NCBI GenBank assembly: GCA_024401395.1
Contig: JAKSLD010000017.1
Coordinates: 17,611-81,610 of the forward strand
DNA length: 64,000 nt
Origin: Bacteroidales bacterium
GTDB taxonomy: Bacteria; Bacteroidota; Bacteroidia; Bacteroidales; Marinilabiliaceae
Direction: 5' to 3'
Shown: in pieces, positions 17,113 to 24,796 of the stretch
Numbering within the stretch: the first letter of the stretch is position 1
Layout of the letters: every line of letters begins with the position of its first letter
The notes under the pieces: model-generated
Told to the model about the DNA's origin: nothing
The model's database searches: none
Seen by the model: the letters and a program-made list of their open reading frames with translations, nothing else
Made by a program: the position numbers and the translations under genes

Positions 17113-17205
17113 GGGTGTGAAAGTGCCGGAAAATATGCATATTTGTGGGTGAAAAGTGCCGAAAAATATGCATATTTGTGGGTGAAAAGTGCCGAAAAAT
17201 ATGCG
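17113..17205 (+). repeat. Three tandem 33-nt repeats with a palindromic core before the AAA ATPase gene
   Basis: The units begin at 17113, 17147 and 17180, and each carries GTGCCGAAAAATATGC or a one-base variant. The first two contain the perfect 14-nt palindrome AAATATGCATATTT; the third is broken. They end about 36 nt before the ATPase start, where an operator for a dimeric DNA-binding protein would be expected (inference). Confidence 0.8.
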
Positions 17206-17241
17206 CTTGTATATGTAATGATTTGAATATCAGTGTATAAT

Positions 17242-18543
17242 ATGCTCACACGAACTATAACACAAAAAATATTGGAGTGGCGTAAGACGAAGCGCAACGA
17301 ATGTCTGCTTATAATGGGTGCAAGGCAGATAGGGAAGACGTATGTTGTGGAGGATATAGGGAAGAACTATTATAAGCATTTTGTAGAGATTAACTTTGAA
17401 CAGAATCCTGAGATAAAGAGTGCTTTTGATGGCGATTTGTCGGTAGATGCGCTCATAAGTAAGATTTCGCTTTACATGCCCAATGTCGTGTTCAAGGAAG
17501 GTGAGACATTGATACTGCTTGATGAGATACAGTCGTGCCCTCAAGCCAGGACATCGTTGAAATTCTGGGCATTAGACAATCGGTTTGATGTGATAGCTAC
17601 GGGCTCACTACTTGGTTTGAACTACAAGGAGGTGTCATCCTATCCAGTAGGTTATGAGAGACGGATAGTGATGCATTCGCTTGACTTTGAAGAATATCTG
17701 TGGGCTAAGGGGATAAACAGCAATGTGATAGATATGCTGAAAAAGTATGCAAGAGGAGAAGAACCTGTGGAGACATCAATCCATGAGAAGATGATGTCCT
17801 TGTTGAGAGAATATATGATAGTAGGAGGGATGCCAGCAGTAGTCAATAAGATGCTAGAAACAAACAACTACAGTGCGGTACATGAAGAGCAGCAGATGAT
17901 AATAGGGGCGTATCTAAACGACATAGCCAAGTATGCTCCAACGGCAGACAAACCCAAGGCACGCAACTGTTATCTGTCATTACCTAGACAGCTGTCGAAA
18001 GTGAATACTAAATTCATGTATTCTGAGGTAGAGGCCAAAGGTACGGCACGAAAATATGGCAATAGTCTTGACTGGCTTAGAGATGCCAACATAATGACCT
18101 ATTGCAACAACTTATCGACACCAAGGTTCCCTATAGAGGCGTACGTGAAATCGGAGCAATTCAGGGCGTATGCGAACGATATTGGACTTTTGGTTTCGAT
18201 GTTTGGCTTTGAGATAAAGAAAGCAATATATGAAGATACTTTGACAGGGGATAGTAAGGGAGGTATTTATGAGAACCTTGTTGCTGATTTTCTGCTGAAG
18301 AAGAATATTCCATTAAGGTACTACTGTCGTGAGGATTCTTCGGTGGAGATAGAGTTTGTGATAGAGAGAGATGCGGCGGTAATACCGATAGAAGTAAAAG
18401 CCAAGCGAGGCAAATCAATGTCTTTGGACACGATATTGAAGCATGAAGAGATACCGTATGGTTATAAGTTTACGGCAGGGAACGTGGGGAGAGAAGGGAA
18501 GAAGATTACTATGCCACTGTATTTGGCTCCGTTTGTGGTGTGA
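17242..18543 (+). CDS. AAA-family ATPase with DUF4143-type C-terminal domain
   Basis: The 433-residue protein starts at the ATG at 17242; a GTG three codons upstream is less likely. The Walker A motif is MGARQIGKT (about 27-35) and Walker B is LILLDEIQ (about 92-99), followed by a sensor-like ATGSLLGL. The C-terminal half contains a nuclease-like stretch (EIEFVIERDAAVIPIEVKAKRG) typical of DUF4143 proteins. These are widespread, often multicopy proteins in Bacteroidales with no settled function; roles in DNA handling or defence have been suggested by domain content only. It stands alone, between tandem palindromic repeats and a PIN toxin pair, and is flanked by direct repeats (16973-17040 and 18565-18640). 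Confidence 0.88.
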   Translation: MLTRTITQKILEWRKTKRNECLLIMGARQIGKTYVVEDIGKNYYKHFVEINFEQNPEIKSAFDGDLSVDALISKISLYMPNVVFKEGETLILLDEIQSCPQARTSLKFWALDNRFDVIATGSLLGLNYKEVSSYPVGYERRIVMHSLDFEEYLWAKGINSNVIDMLKKYARGEEPVETSIHEKMMSLLREYMIVGGMPAVVNKMLETNNYSAVHEEQQMIIGAYLNDIAKYAPTADKPKARNCYLSLPRQLSKVNTKFMYSEVEAKGTARKYGNSLDWLRDANIMTYCNNLSTPRFPIEAYVKSEQFRAYANDIGLLVSMFGFEIKKAIYEDTLTGDSKGGIYENLVADFLLKKNIPLRYYCREDSSVEIEFVIERDAAVIPIEVKAKRGKSMSLDTILKHEEIPYGYKFTAGNVGREGKKITMPLYLAPFVV

Positions 18544-18564
18544 GGGGAGAGTTTGTGGGTATAT

Positions 18565-18640
18565 GCTGGTATAAGAGAGGTATAAGGTTGCTCGCGGTTT
18601 TTTAATTATTAAGTGCGACGGTGGGGTTGAGGAGTCTGGG
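18565..18640 (+). repeat. Short interspersed repeat (11-nt array plus box) after the AAA ATPase gene
   Basis: CTGGTATAAGA, GAGGTATAAGG, box TTGCTCGCGG, T-tract, then AAGTGCGACGGTGG. It is a direct, diverged copy of 16973-17040. The remaining sequence to 18713 shows nothing else. Confidence 0.75.
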
Positions 18641-18713
18641 GAATTTGTGGCTTGAAAGAGATCTTTTTTGAATATTTTTTGATAGTAGGTAAGAGTTTGG
18701 TACAAGGTGCTGT

Positions 18714-19118
18714 TTATAGTTGCTCGGAGAAATCCTTGATACTGATAACAAGAACTTTTGGCCAGTCGATCTTTGATAATATGTTGAAGTGGGTATCGTT
18801 CGTCACGACGTATTCTGTATCAGCTGCAATTGCGCAGTCAACGAACTTATTGTCATCGACATCTGACTTTATCAGGTCGAAATGGACATATATGTCTTGG
18901 TATTTTGTGTGGGGCAGTCTTGCTATAGCCTCTACGATATTCCTAGCTATACTGGGAGACGTTTTTGTGGCTATGATTTCTTCGTACTCCTCTAGGATTT
19001 CAGTGTTAACGCACAAAGAGATGCTACCATTCAAAATGCCAGTCCAAATATTGTGGTATGGACTCTTTGATGGTAGGGCTTGCAATAGACAGTTGGTGTC
19101 AAGAACGATGAGACGCAT
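18714..19118 (-). CDS. PIN-domain toxin (putative RNase)
   Basis: The 134-residue protein is a compact PIN fold. Acidic active-site candidates are Asp7 in VLDTNCLL, Glu residues in EILEEYEEI, Asp in DDNKFVDCA and Asp in TNDTHF. PIN toxins cleave RNA in a metal-dependent way. It overlaps its upstream partner gene by 20 nt, the usual layout of a type II toxin-antitoxin pair, so it is probably kept silent by that small protein. Which PIN subfamily it belongs to (PIN_3/COG1569-like) is a judgement from sequence appearance. Confidence 0.85.
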   Translation of the reverse strand: MRLIVLDTNCLLQALPSKSPYHNIWTGILNGSISLCVNTEILEEYEEIIATKTSPSIARNIVEAIARLPHTKYQDIYVHFDLIKSDVDDNKFVDCAIAADTEYVVTNDTHFNILSKIDWPKVLVISIKDFSEQL

Positions 19119-19329
19119 GGCGATATTCGGTTCTCATGTGTTCTTTGCCCCAGTCTTCTATTGTCTGTTCGTCAATCTTCCCTTCATCCCACATGGCGTC
19201 AATAGCATTTTGGGCTTTGTTGGCGAAGAAATGAGCCAATAGAGATTTCAGCTCATTGAGGTCTTCTAGGGAAGATATGTTGTTTACTGCGTTTAGGACT
19301 TCTAAACGTGCCATTTGTTCGTATGACAT
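19099..19329 (-). CDS. Putative antitoxin paired with the PIN toxin
   Basis: The chosen start at 19329 gives a 76-residue protein beginning MSYEQMARLEVLNAVNN; an upstream in-frame ATG at 19389 would run through the promoter and is rejected. The sequence is acidic and helical, with a central stretch SLEDLNELKSLLAHFFANKAQNAID and no evident DNA-binding motif. It is named from position: first gene of the pair, overlapping the toxin start by 20 nt. Confidence 0.7.
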   Translation of the reverse strand: MSYEQMARLEVLNAVNNISSLEDLNELKSLLAHFFANKAQNAIDAMWDEGKIDEQTIEDWGKEHMRTEYRHASHRS

Positions 19330-19346
19330 AGTGTTTTGTTTTTTTG

Positions 19347-19354
19347 CAAATATA
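19347..19354 (-). promoter_or_regulatory. -7 promoter box of the PIN toxin-antitoxin pair
   Basis: TATATTTG on the minus strand, 17 nt before the antitoxin ATG. The -33 element is weak (TTAC). Confidence 0.5.
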
Positions 19355-19509
19355 GGGAAAATTTGGAATTGTGGTAACCGTCTCCGCAAGCGACTAGTGG
19401 AAGGATGATGGGGCTTGGAAGTTGTTTTTTTGTTTGGTGGCGATATACGACTCTAGATGATATGGAGTGATATGGGTGTGTAGTGAAGCTATTGAATTAA
19501 AAAAAGTGT

Positions 19510-19517
19510 TATATTTG
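19510..19517 (+). promoter_or_regulatory. -7 promoter box of fabG
   Basis: TATATTTG, 66 nt before the fabG ATG, leaving a plausible 5' leader. No clear -33 TTTG. Confidence 0.5.
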
Positions 19518-19583
19518 CGCGTCCAATTGTATTCAGTTGGTACTTAAACCGAATATTAATAATTAAGAAAAATACATCACGAC

Positions 19584-20330
19584 ATGAAATTGTTGGAAGG
19601 AAAGACAGCCATCGTAACTGGTGCTGCACGCGGTATCGGTAAGGCTATCGCTCTTAAGTTTGCTTCAGAAGGTGCAAACATTGCATTCACAGACCTTAAT
19701 ATTGACGAGAACGCACAGAAGACAGAGGCAGAGATCGCAGCTTTTGGTGTTAAGGTTAAGGGTTATGCTTCAAACGCAGCTAACTTTGAGGAGACACACA
19801 ATGTAGTAAATCAGATTCTTGCTGATTTCGGTTCTATTGATATCCTTGTTAACAATGCAGGTATCACAAAGGACGGTCTTATGATGCGTATGACAGAGGC
19901 ACAGTGGGATGCAGTTCTCACAGTTAACCTCAAGTCGGCTTTCAACTTCATCCACGCTTGTACACCAATCATGGCAAAGCAGCGTAAGGGTTCTATCATC
20001 AACATGTCATCAGTAGTTGGTGTTCACGGTAATGCTGGTCAGTGCAACTACTCAGCCTCAAAGGCAGGTATGATTGGTTTGGCTAAGTCTATTGCACAAG
20101 AGATGGGTTCACGTGGTATTCGTGCAAACGCTATTGCTCCTGGTTTCATCATTACAGATATGACAGCACAGCTTCCAGAGGCAGTACGTGAGGAGTGGGC
20201 AAAGAAGATTCCACTTCGCAGAGGCGGTACACCAGAGGATATTGCAGAGTGTGCTACATTCCTTGCATCAGATATGTCATCATACATCAGCGGCCAGGTT
20301 ATCCAAGTCGATGGTGGCATGAACATGTAA
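19584..20330 (+). CDS. fabG: 3-oxoacyl-[acyl-carrier-protein] reductase
   Basis: The enzyme reduces 3-oxoacyl-ACP with NADPH in fatty-acid elongation. The 248-residue protein is a standard short-chain dehydrogenase: cofactor loop TGAARGIGKAIA (about 12-23), NNAGI (about 88-92), catalytic Ser in NMSSVVG and the Tyr/Lys pair in YSASKAG, and a C-terminus ending SGQVIQVDGGMNM. Its codon choice (many GCA, TCA, CGT) suggests high expression. dnaX starts 16 nt downstream. Confidence 0.95.
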   Translation: MKLLEGKTAIVTGAARGIGKAIALKFASEGANIAFTDLNIDENAQKTEAEIAAFGVKVKGYASNAANFEETHNVVNQILADFGSIDILVNNAGITKDGLMMRMTEAQWDAVLTVNLKSAFNFIHACTPIMAKQRKGSIINMSSVVGVHGNAGQCNYSASKAGMIGLAKSIAQEMGSRGIRANAIAPGFIITDMTAQLPEAVREEWAKKIPLRRGGTPEDIAECATFLASDMSSYISGQVIQVDGGMNM

Positions 20331-20346
20331 TAGACTTAAAGAAAAA

Positions 20347-21450
20347 GTGGATTACGTAGTATCAGCGAGAAAATATCGTCCAGCGACATTCGAGTCCGTC
20401 GTAGGTCAGAAGAGCATTACCCAGACGCTCCGCAATGCGGTGAGGACGGGTCAGATGGCTCATGCCTACCTATTCTGCGGACCACGTGGTGTGGGAAAGA
20501 CTACGTGTGCTCGTATCTTTGCGAAGACCATAAACTGTCTGAACCCTGGTCCTGACCATGAGGTTTGCAATGAGTGTGAGTCGTGCAAGGCGTTCAACGA
20601 GAACCGTTCCTTCTCCATCCATGAGCTAGATGCCGCATCGAACAATTCAGTAGAAGATATCCGTACGCTGATAGACAATGTCCGCATACCACCACAAGTC
20701 GGCAAATATTCAGTATATATTGTCGATGAGGTTCATATGCTCTCTACATCGGCCTTCAATGCCTTTTTGAAGACATTGGAAGAGCCACCATCGTATGCAG
20801 TGTTCATTCTGGCTACGACAGAAAAGCACAAGATACTACCAACCATTATATCGCGTTGTCAAGTATTCGACTTCAATCGAATCACTGTGCCAGATGTTGT
20901 GGAGTATTTAGCTTACATTGCGGGTCAGGAGGGAATTACGGTAGAGAGTGATGGTCTAAGCATTATTGCGCAGAAGGCAGATGGCGGTATGCGTGACGCA
21001 CTTTCGATATTTGACCAGATAGTTGCGTTCTCTGGCGGGCAAGTTACTTATAAGAATGTAGTTCAGAATCTAAACGTTCTGGATTATGACATATTCTTCA
21101 ATGTAGTTGACCATCTGAACGAACATGATTATCTAGCTGCCATGCTAGATTTTGATGCTGTTGTACGACGCGGTTTCGATTCGCTCAATTTCCTGAGCGG
21201 GTTGACACACCATATGCGAAATCTGCTTGTTGCGAGAGATCCGAAGAGTGTTCAGCTCTTGGATGTGTCAGAGCAGACAGCGCAGAGATATGTGCAGCAG
21301 TCCCAATCTATGCATCCACAGCAGATAATAGGTCTCATTGAGATTTTGGCCTCATACGAGACAGACTACCGCGTGTCACGCGACAAGCGACAGCACGTGG
21401 AGTTTGCGCTCCTAAAGGCTGCCATGCTAGGCGACGAAAAAAAAAAGTAG
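20347..21450 (+). CDS. dnaX: DNA polymerase III gamma-like subunit (unshifted dnaX product)
   Basis: Reading without a shift ends at TAG 21448-21450, right after GAC GAA AAA AAA AAG, giving 367 residues with the full ATPase and collar domains. This resembles the gamma product of dnaX in E. coli and Thermus. Whether both products are made has to be tested; a sequencing error in the A-run is the main alternative. Confidence 0.75.
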   Translation: MDYVVSARKYRPATFESVVGQKSITQTLRNAVRTGQMAHAYLFCGPRGVGKTTCARIFAKTINCLNPGPDHEVCNECESCKAFNENRSFSIHELDAASNNSVEDIRTLIDNVRIPPQVGKYSVYIVDEVHMLSTSAFNAFLKTLEEPPSYAVFILATTEKHKILPTIISRCQVFDFNRITVPDVVEYLAYIAGQEGITVESDGLSIIAQKADGGMRDALSIFDQIVAFSGGQVTYKNVVQNLNVLDYDIFFNVVDHLNEHDYLAAMLDFDAVVRRGFDSLNFLSGLTHHMRNLLVARDPKSVQLLDVSEQTAQRYVQQSQSMHPQQIIGLIEILASYETDYRVSRDKRQHVEFALLKAAMLGDEKKK

Positions 21451-22094
21451 TTGAACAACTACGTGCCTTATCTGTAAAGACAGGGTATGATCCATATGCC
21501 ATAACGGCAGCGGCACCTCGTGTACAACCACAGAGTGTCGCTGCCGTTTCTTCTGTTCAGCAGGCGCCACAACAAACAGTGTCAATGACATCGTTGCAGT
21601 CGATGTATCAAAATGCTCAGGCGCAGAGGCAACAGATGATACCAACTGGCCAAACTCATGTAGTATCGCCACAGAACACGCCACAAGGGCAAGCACCGCA
21701 GCAAGTTGTACCTCAAGCAGTTGTGGTAGACCGAGTAGATCCTGCAAAATTGATGGATGCATGGCAGAAGTATATGTTGAAGATCAAAGAGTCAAATGGT
21801 CAGCTCTATGGCTCCATGGGTGCGGGTCCTAGGATAGCGTCAGATGGAGTAACGATAGAGTTGCGTATTGCATCCCAATACGAAGTTGACAATATAGAGA
21901 AGAATGTAGAGCTGTGTACATTTCTGCGAGAAGCCACTGGGAATAACCATTTAGTAATAAAAGCCGTAATAGACCCTACTATCGCGAAGCAGAGAGAAGT
22001 GGTATATACGGCGACGCAAAAGTTAGACAAAATGATAGAGAAGAATCCCAAGATACGTGATTTTATAAACGATTTGGGATTATCCTTGAGTTAG
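20347..22094 (+). CDS. dnaX: DNA polymerase III tau subunit, made by -1 frameshift
   Basis: The 0 frame starts with GTG at 20347 (first residues MDYVVSARKYRP, as in the family) and stops at 21450. Shifting by -1 within the run of ten A at 21437-21446 continues the protein as KKKVVEQLRALS for a total of about 582 residues, ending at 22094. The N-terminal part is the AAA+ clamp-loader ATPase: Walker A GPRGVGKTT, a zinc site with Cys in NCLNPGPDHEVCNECESC, the box VDEVHML and arginine finger SRC. The Gln/Pro-rich linker and a C-terminal domain (about 430-582) are only in the shifted frame and would be the tau part that binds polymerase and helicase. Confidence 0.85.
21436..21462 (+). promoter_or_regulatory. 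Frameshift/slippage site of dnaX: A10 run with adjoining hairpin
   Basis: Ten consecutive A (21437-21446) are followed at once by the inverted repeat GTAGTTG/CAACTAC (21447-21453 and 21456-21462), which contains the 0-frame stop TAG. The run is long enough for polymerase slippage as in Thermus dnaX and also contains the A AAA AAG heptamer used by the ribosome in E. coli. Confidence 0.75.
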
Positions 22095-22136
22095 TCTACA
22101 GAATATATATTCTAATACTTCTTATTTATCGCGACT

Positions 22137-23912
22137 ATGAGAAAGAATATTATAATAGGGGCATCTCTGGCATTTGCGGCTATGTTTAGTGTCAGTTGTG
22201 CACAACAAACAGAAGAAAAACAGGACGCTTCTATGAGCAAGCCTATTATTTATCAGATTTTTACTCGTGTATATGGTAATACCAATGACCATTGCACATT
22301 TGACGGCACGATTGAGCAGAATGGTGTCGGAAAGATGAATGATATCAACGATGCGGCATTAGCATCTATTGCAGAGATGGGCTTCACCCATGTCTGGTAT
22401 ACCGGTGTGATCAGACACGCCAGCACGACAAACTATGATTTCATTTCGCATCCAGCCAATCAGAATGTTGTAAAGGGAAGGGCAGGTAGTCCATATGCCA
22501 TTTGCGACTATTATGACGTTGACCCAGACCTGGCAGAAGATGTAGAGCATAGAATGGACGAGTTCAAGGCATTAGTAGCACGTTCGCACAGACACGGACT
22601 CAAGGTTATGATAGATTTCGTGCCAAACCATGTGGCAAGAAACTACTATAGCGACGCGCGTCCTGACATTCCGCAAATTGGTGGTGCGGATTACAAGAAC
22701 GTCTCATTTTCAGTTAATAATAACTTCTACTATATTCCTGGTCAGCCATTTGTGTCTCCAGTACATGACAGAGACGACATATATGTAGAAGACCCAGCAG
22801 TAGTATCAGGAAACGATGCTTTTACGGCTACGCCATCCAAAGACGACTGGTATGAGACCGTGAAGCTAAATTATGGAGTAGACTACCAAAATAACAGAGA
22901 AAAGCATTTTGAGCAACGTCCAGACACGTGGACAAAGATGCGAGATATTCTTCTGTATTGGATAGAAGAGACCAAGATAGACGGTTTCAGGTGTGACATG
23001 GTTGAGATGGTGCCATCAGAATTCTGGCAATGGGCACTTGGCAATGTCAAGACAAAATATCCAGAAATAGTTTTCATGGCAGAGAGCTATAATATGGACC
23101 TATACAGAGAGTATATTTCTGCTGGTTTTGACCTGTTATATGATAAAGTCAATTTCTATGATGTAGTGCGCGGAGTGACAGAGGGGCATGTTAATGCAGG
23201 AGATATTACCAATATATGGCGCAAGACAGAAGGGATAGACCGTAATATGGTATATTTCCTTGAAAATCATGATGAGCAGCGTCTTGCGTCCGATTTCTTT
23301 GCTAAGAAAGCAGAGAACGGGAAGGCCGCCATGCTATTGACAGCATTGATGGGTAATGGCGCTACGATGGTCTATTTTGGACAAGAAGTAGGCGAGCGAG
23401 CCATGGATCAAGAAGGGTTCAGTGGTTGTGATGGACGTACTACGATATTTGATTATTGGAGTTCAGACGCAGTGAGACGTTTCGTTGGTTCAGATCATAC
23501 CTATGTTGGAAAAAATCTTACTGCAGAAGAGTTCGACTTGAGAAACTGGTACAAAAAAGTTCTCAATTTGGCGCATAGCGATGCCGCCTTCTATTATGGT
23601 CAGATGTTTGACCTCATGTACGTGAATACAGACACGTATGACAAGGGACAAAAATTATATGCATTCCTGCGATATACAGATAATGGCAAATATTTAGTAA
23701 TAGCAAATTTTGCAGCAGAAGAGACAGAGGCTACAATCCGTATTCCACAGCATGCATGGGAAATGATGAATATAGATGGCAATTCGTCAGTTGTTATGTC
23801 TGATGTGTTTAGCAATGATATGCGTACATCAAGCGTTTCCGAGCTTCAAACTAATGGAGTTACGGTAAAAATCGGTGCGTATGATGGTGTTGTACTGAAA
23901 ATTTTATTGTAA
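22137..23912 (+). CDS. GH13 alpha-amylase family lipoprotein
   Basis: The 591-residue protein has a lipoprotein signal with Cys21 (FSVSC). The alpha-amylase barrel shows the four conserved regions: DFVPNH, GFRCDMVE (nucleophile Asp), FMAESYN (acid/base Glu) and ENHDEQR (transition-state Asp). A short C-terminal beta domain follows. It hydrolyses or transfers alpha-glucosidic bonds in starch- or maltodextrin-like substrates, in the periplasm or on the cell surface. No SusC/SusD or maltodextrin genes flank it; it sits between dnaX (42 nt upstream) and the export genes. Confidence 0.9.
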   Translation: MRKNIIIGASLAFAAMFSVSCAQQTEEKQDASMSKPIIYQIFTRVYGNTNDHCTFDGTIEQNGVGKMNDINDAALASIAEMGFTHVWYTGVIRHASTTNYDFISHPANQNVVKGRAGSPYAICDYYDVDPDLAEDVEHRMDEFKALVARSHRHGLKVMIDFVPNHVARNYYSDARPDIPQIGGADYKNVSFSVNNNFYYIPGQPFVSPVHDRDDIYVEDPAVVSGNDAFTATPSKDDWYETVKLNYGVDYQNNREKHFEQRPDTWTKMRDILLYWIEETKIDGFRCDMVEMVPSEFWQWALGNVKTKYPEIVFMAESYNMDLYREYISAGFDLLYDKVNFYDVVRGVTEGHVNAGDITNIWRKTEGIDRNMVYFLENHDEQRLASDFFAKKAENGKAAMLLTALMGNGATMVYFGQEVGERAMDQEGFSGCDGRTTIFDYWSSDAVRRFVGSDHTYVGKNLTAEEFDLRNWYKKVLNLAHSDAAFYYGQMFDLMYVNTDTYDKGQKLYAFLRYTDNGKYLVIANFAAEETEATIRIPQHAWEMMNIDGNSSVVMSDVFSNDMRTSSVSELQTNGVTVKIGAYDGVVLKILL

Positions 23913-23970
23913 ATACTCAAGATATAGCTATATTTGTGCATATTTTCGCATACCATAACAGTCGTTTGAG

Positions 23971-24783
23971 ATGAATAATTATAGAAACAAGATATTAGTA
24001 GCTCTTTTGGGTGTCGTAATAATTACTCTATCTAGTTGTATCCCACAACGAAAGGTAATGCTGTTGCAAGACAAGAGACAAGAAGGAGATACTATTACCA
24101 GGGTGTTGGAAACGATAACGGACAGATATGTTATTCGTCCAAATGACCAATTGTTCGTTCAGGTAGTATCGCCAAATCCGGAGATGTCGCGTTACTTCAA
24201 TCTAGGAATGGGTAATACAGCTTCATCTGCTATGACAACCAGCAGTATGGGTGCGAACGTATATACATACGATGTTGATGATAGCGTATGTATTGAGATG
24301 CCAACAGTAGGTAAGGTCTGTTTGAAAGAGTGTACATTGTCCCAAGCAAAAGAAAAGATACAAGAGGCAGTTTCGGGATATCTTACAGATTTTGCGCTTA
24401 ACGTCAAGTTGACATCAAATTCATTTGTTACTTTAGGAGAGTTTTCGCGTCAGGGAATGTATACGATGCGTTCGCCACAGCTTACGATATATGAAGCTAT
24501 TGCGATGGCAGGAGGTATGACGCCCCATGCGAAGCGCAACGAGATACAGCTTATGCGCAGGTTAGAGAACGGTCAGGTGGCTATATATAATTTAGACCTT
24601 CTGAGCCGAGATGTGATAAATTCCGATTTGTATTACGTGTATCCGAATGATGTCCTCTATGCTAAGCCAATGAAAGTTAAGGTATTTGGTTTTGGCGAGA
24701 CATTGTCGTTCGGTCTTCTTACTTCGTCGTTGTCGCTTGTTATGCTGGTAATGAATTTCCTAGCGTTACAGGCAGACAAATAA
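23971..24783 (+). CDS. Wza-type polysaccharide export lipoprotein
   Basis: This 270-residue outer-membrane lipoprotein has a signal peptide and Cys23 (TLSSC). A polysaccharide export domain follows (YVIRPNDQLFVQVVSPNPEM, PTVGKVCL), then a SLBB domain (VTLGEFSRQGMYTM...TIYEAIAMAGGM). The C-terminus has a hydrophobic helix (FGLLTSSLSLVMLVMNFL) matching the membrane-spanning C-terminal helix of Wza barrels. It would form the outer-membrane exit for capsule or exopolysaccharide. The partner kinase gene follows after 13 nt. Confidence 0.9.
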   Translation: MNNYRNKILVALLGVVIITLSSCIPQRKVMLLQDKRQEGDTITRVLETITDRYVIRPNDQLFVQVVSPNPEMSRYFNLGMGNTASSAMTTSSMGANVYTYDVDDSVCIEMPTVGKVCLKECTLSQAKEKIQEAVSGYLTDFALNVKLTSNSFVTLGEFSRQGMYTMRSPQLTIYEAIAMAGGMTPHAKRNEIQLMRRLENGQVAIYNLDLLSRDVINSDLYYVYPNDVLYAKPMKVKVFGFGETLSFGLLTSSLSLVMLVMNFLALQADK

Positions 24784-24796
24784 AAATATTGTAATT

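Noticed and set aside
17113..17205. 33-nt repeats as a CRISPR array
   Set aside because: The units abut directly without spacers.
19329..19389. N-terminal 20-residue extension of the antitoxin
   Set aside because: It would include the -7 box and low-complexity sequence; the ATG at 19329 gives the more natural start.
20347..22094. dnaX as a frameshifted pseudogene
   Set aside because: The break sits exactly at an A10 run with an adjacent stem and both parts are well preserved, as in known programmed dnaX frameshifts.
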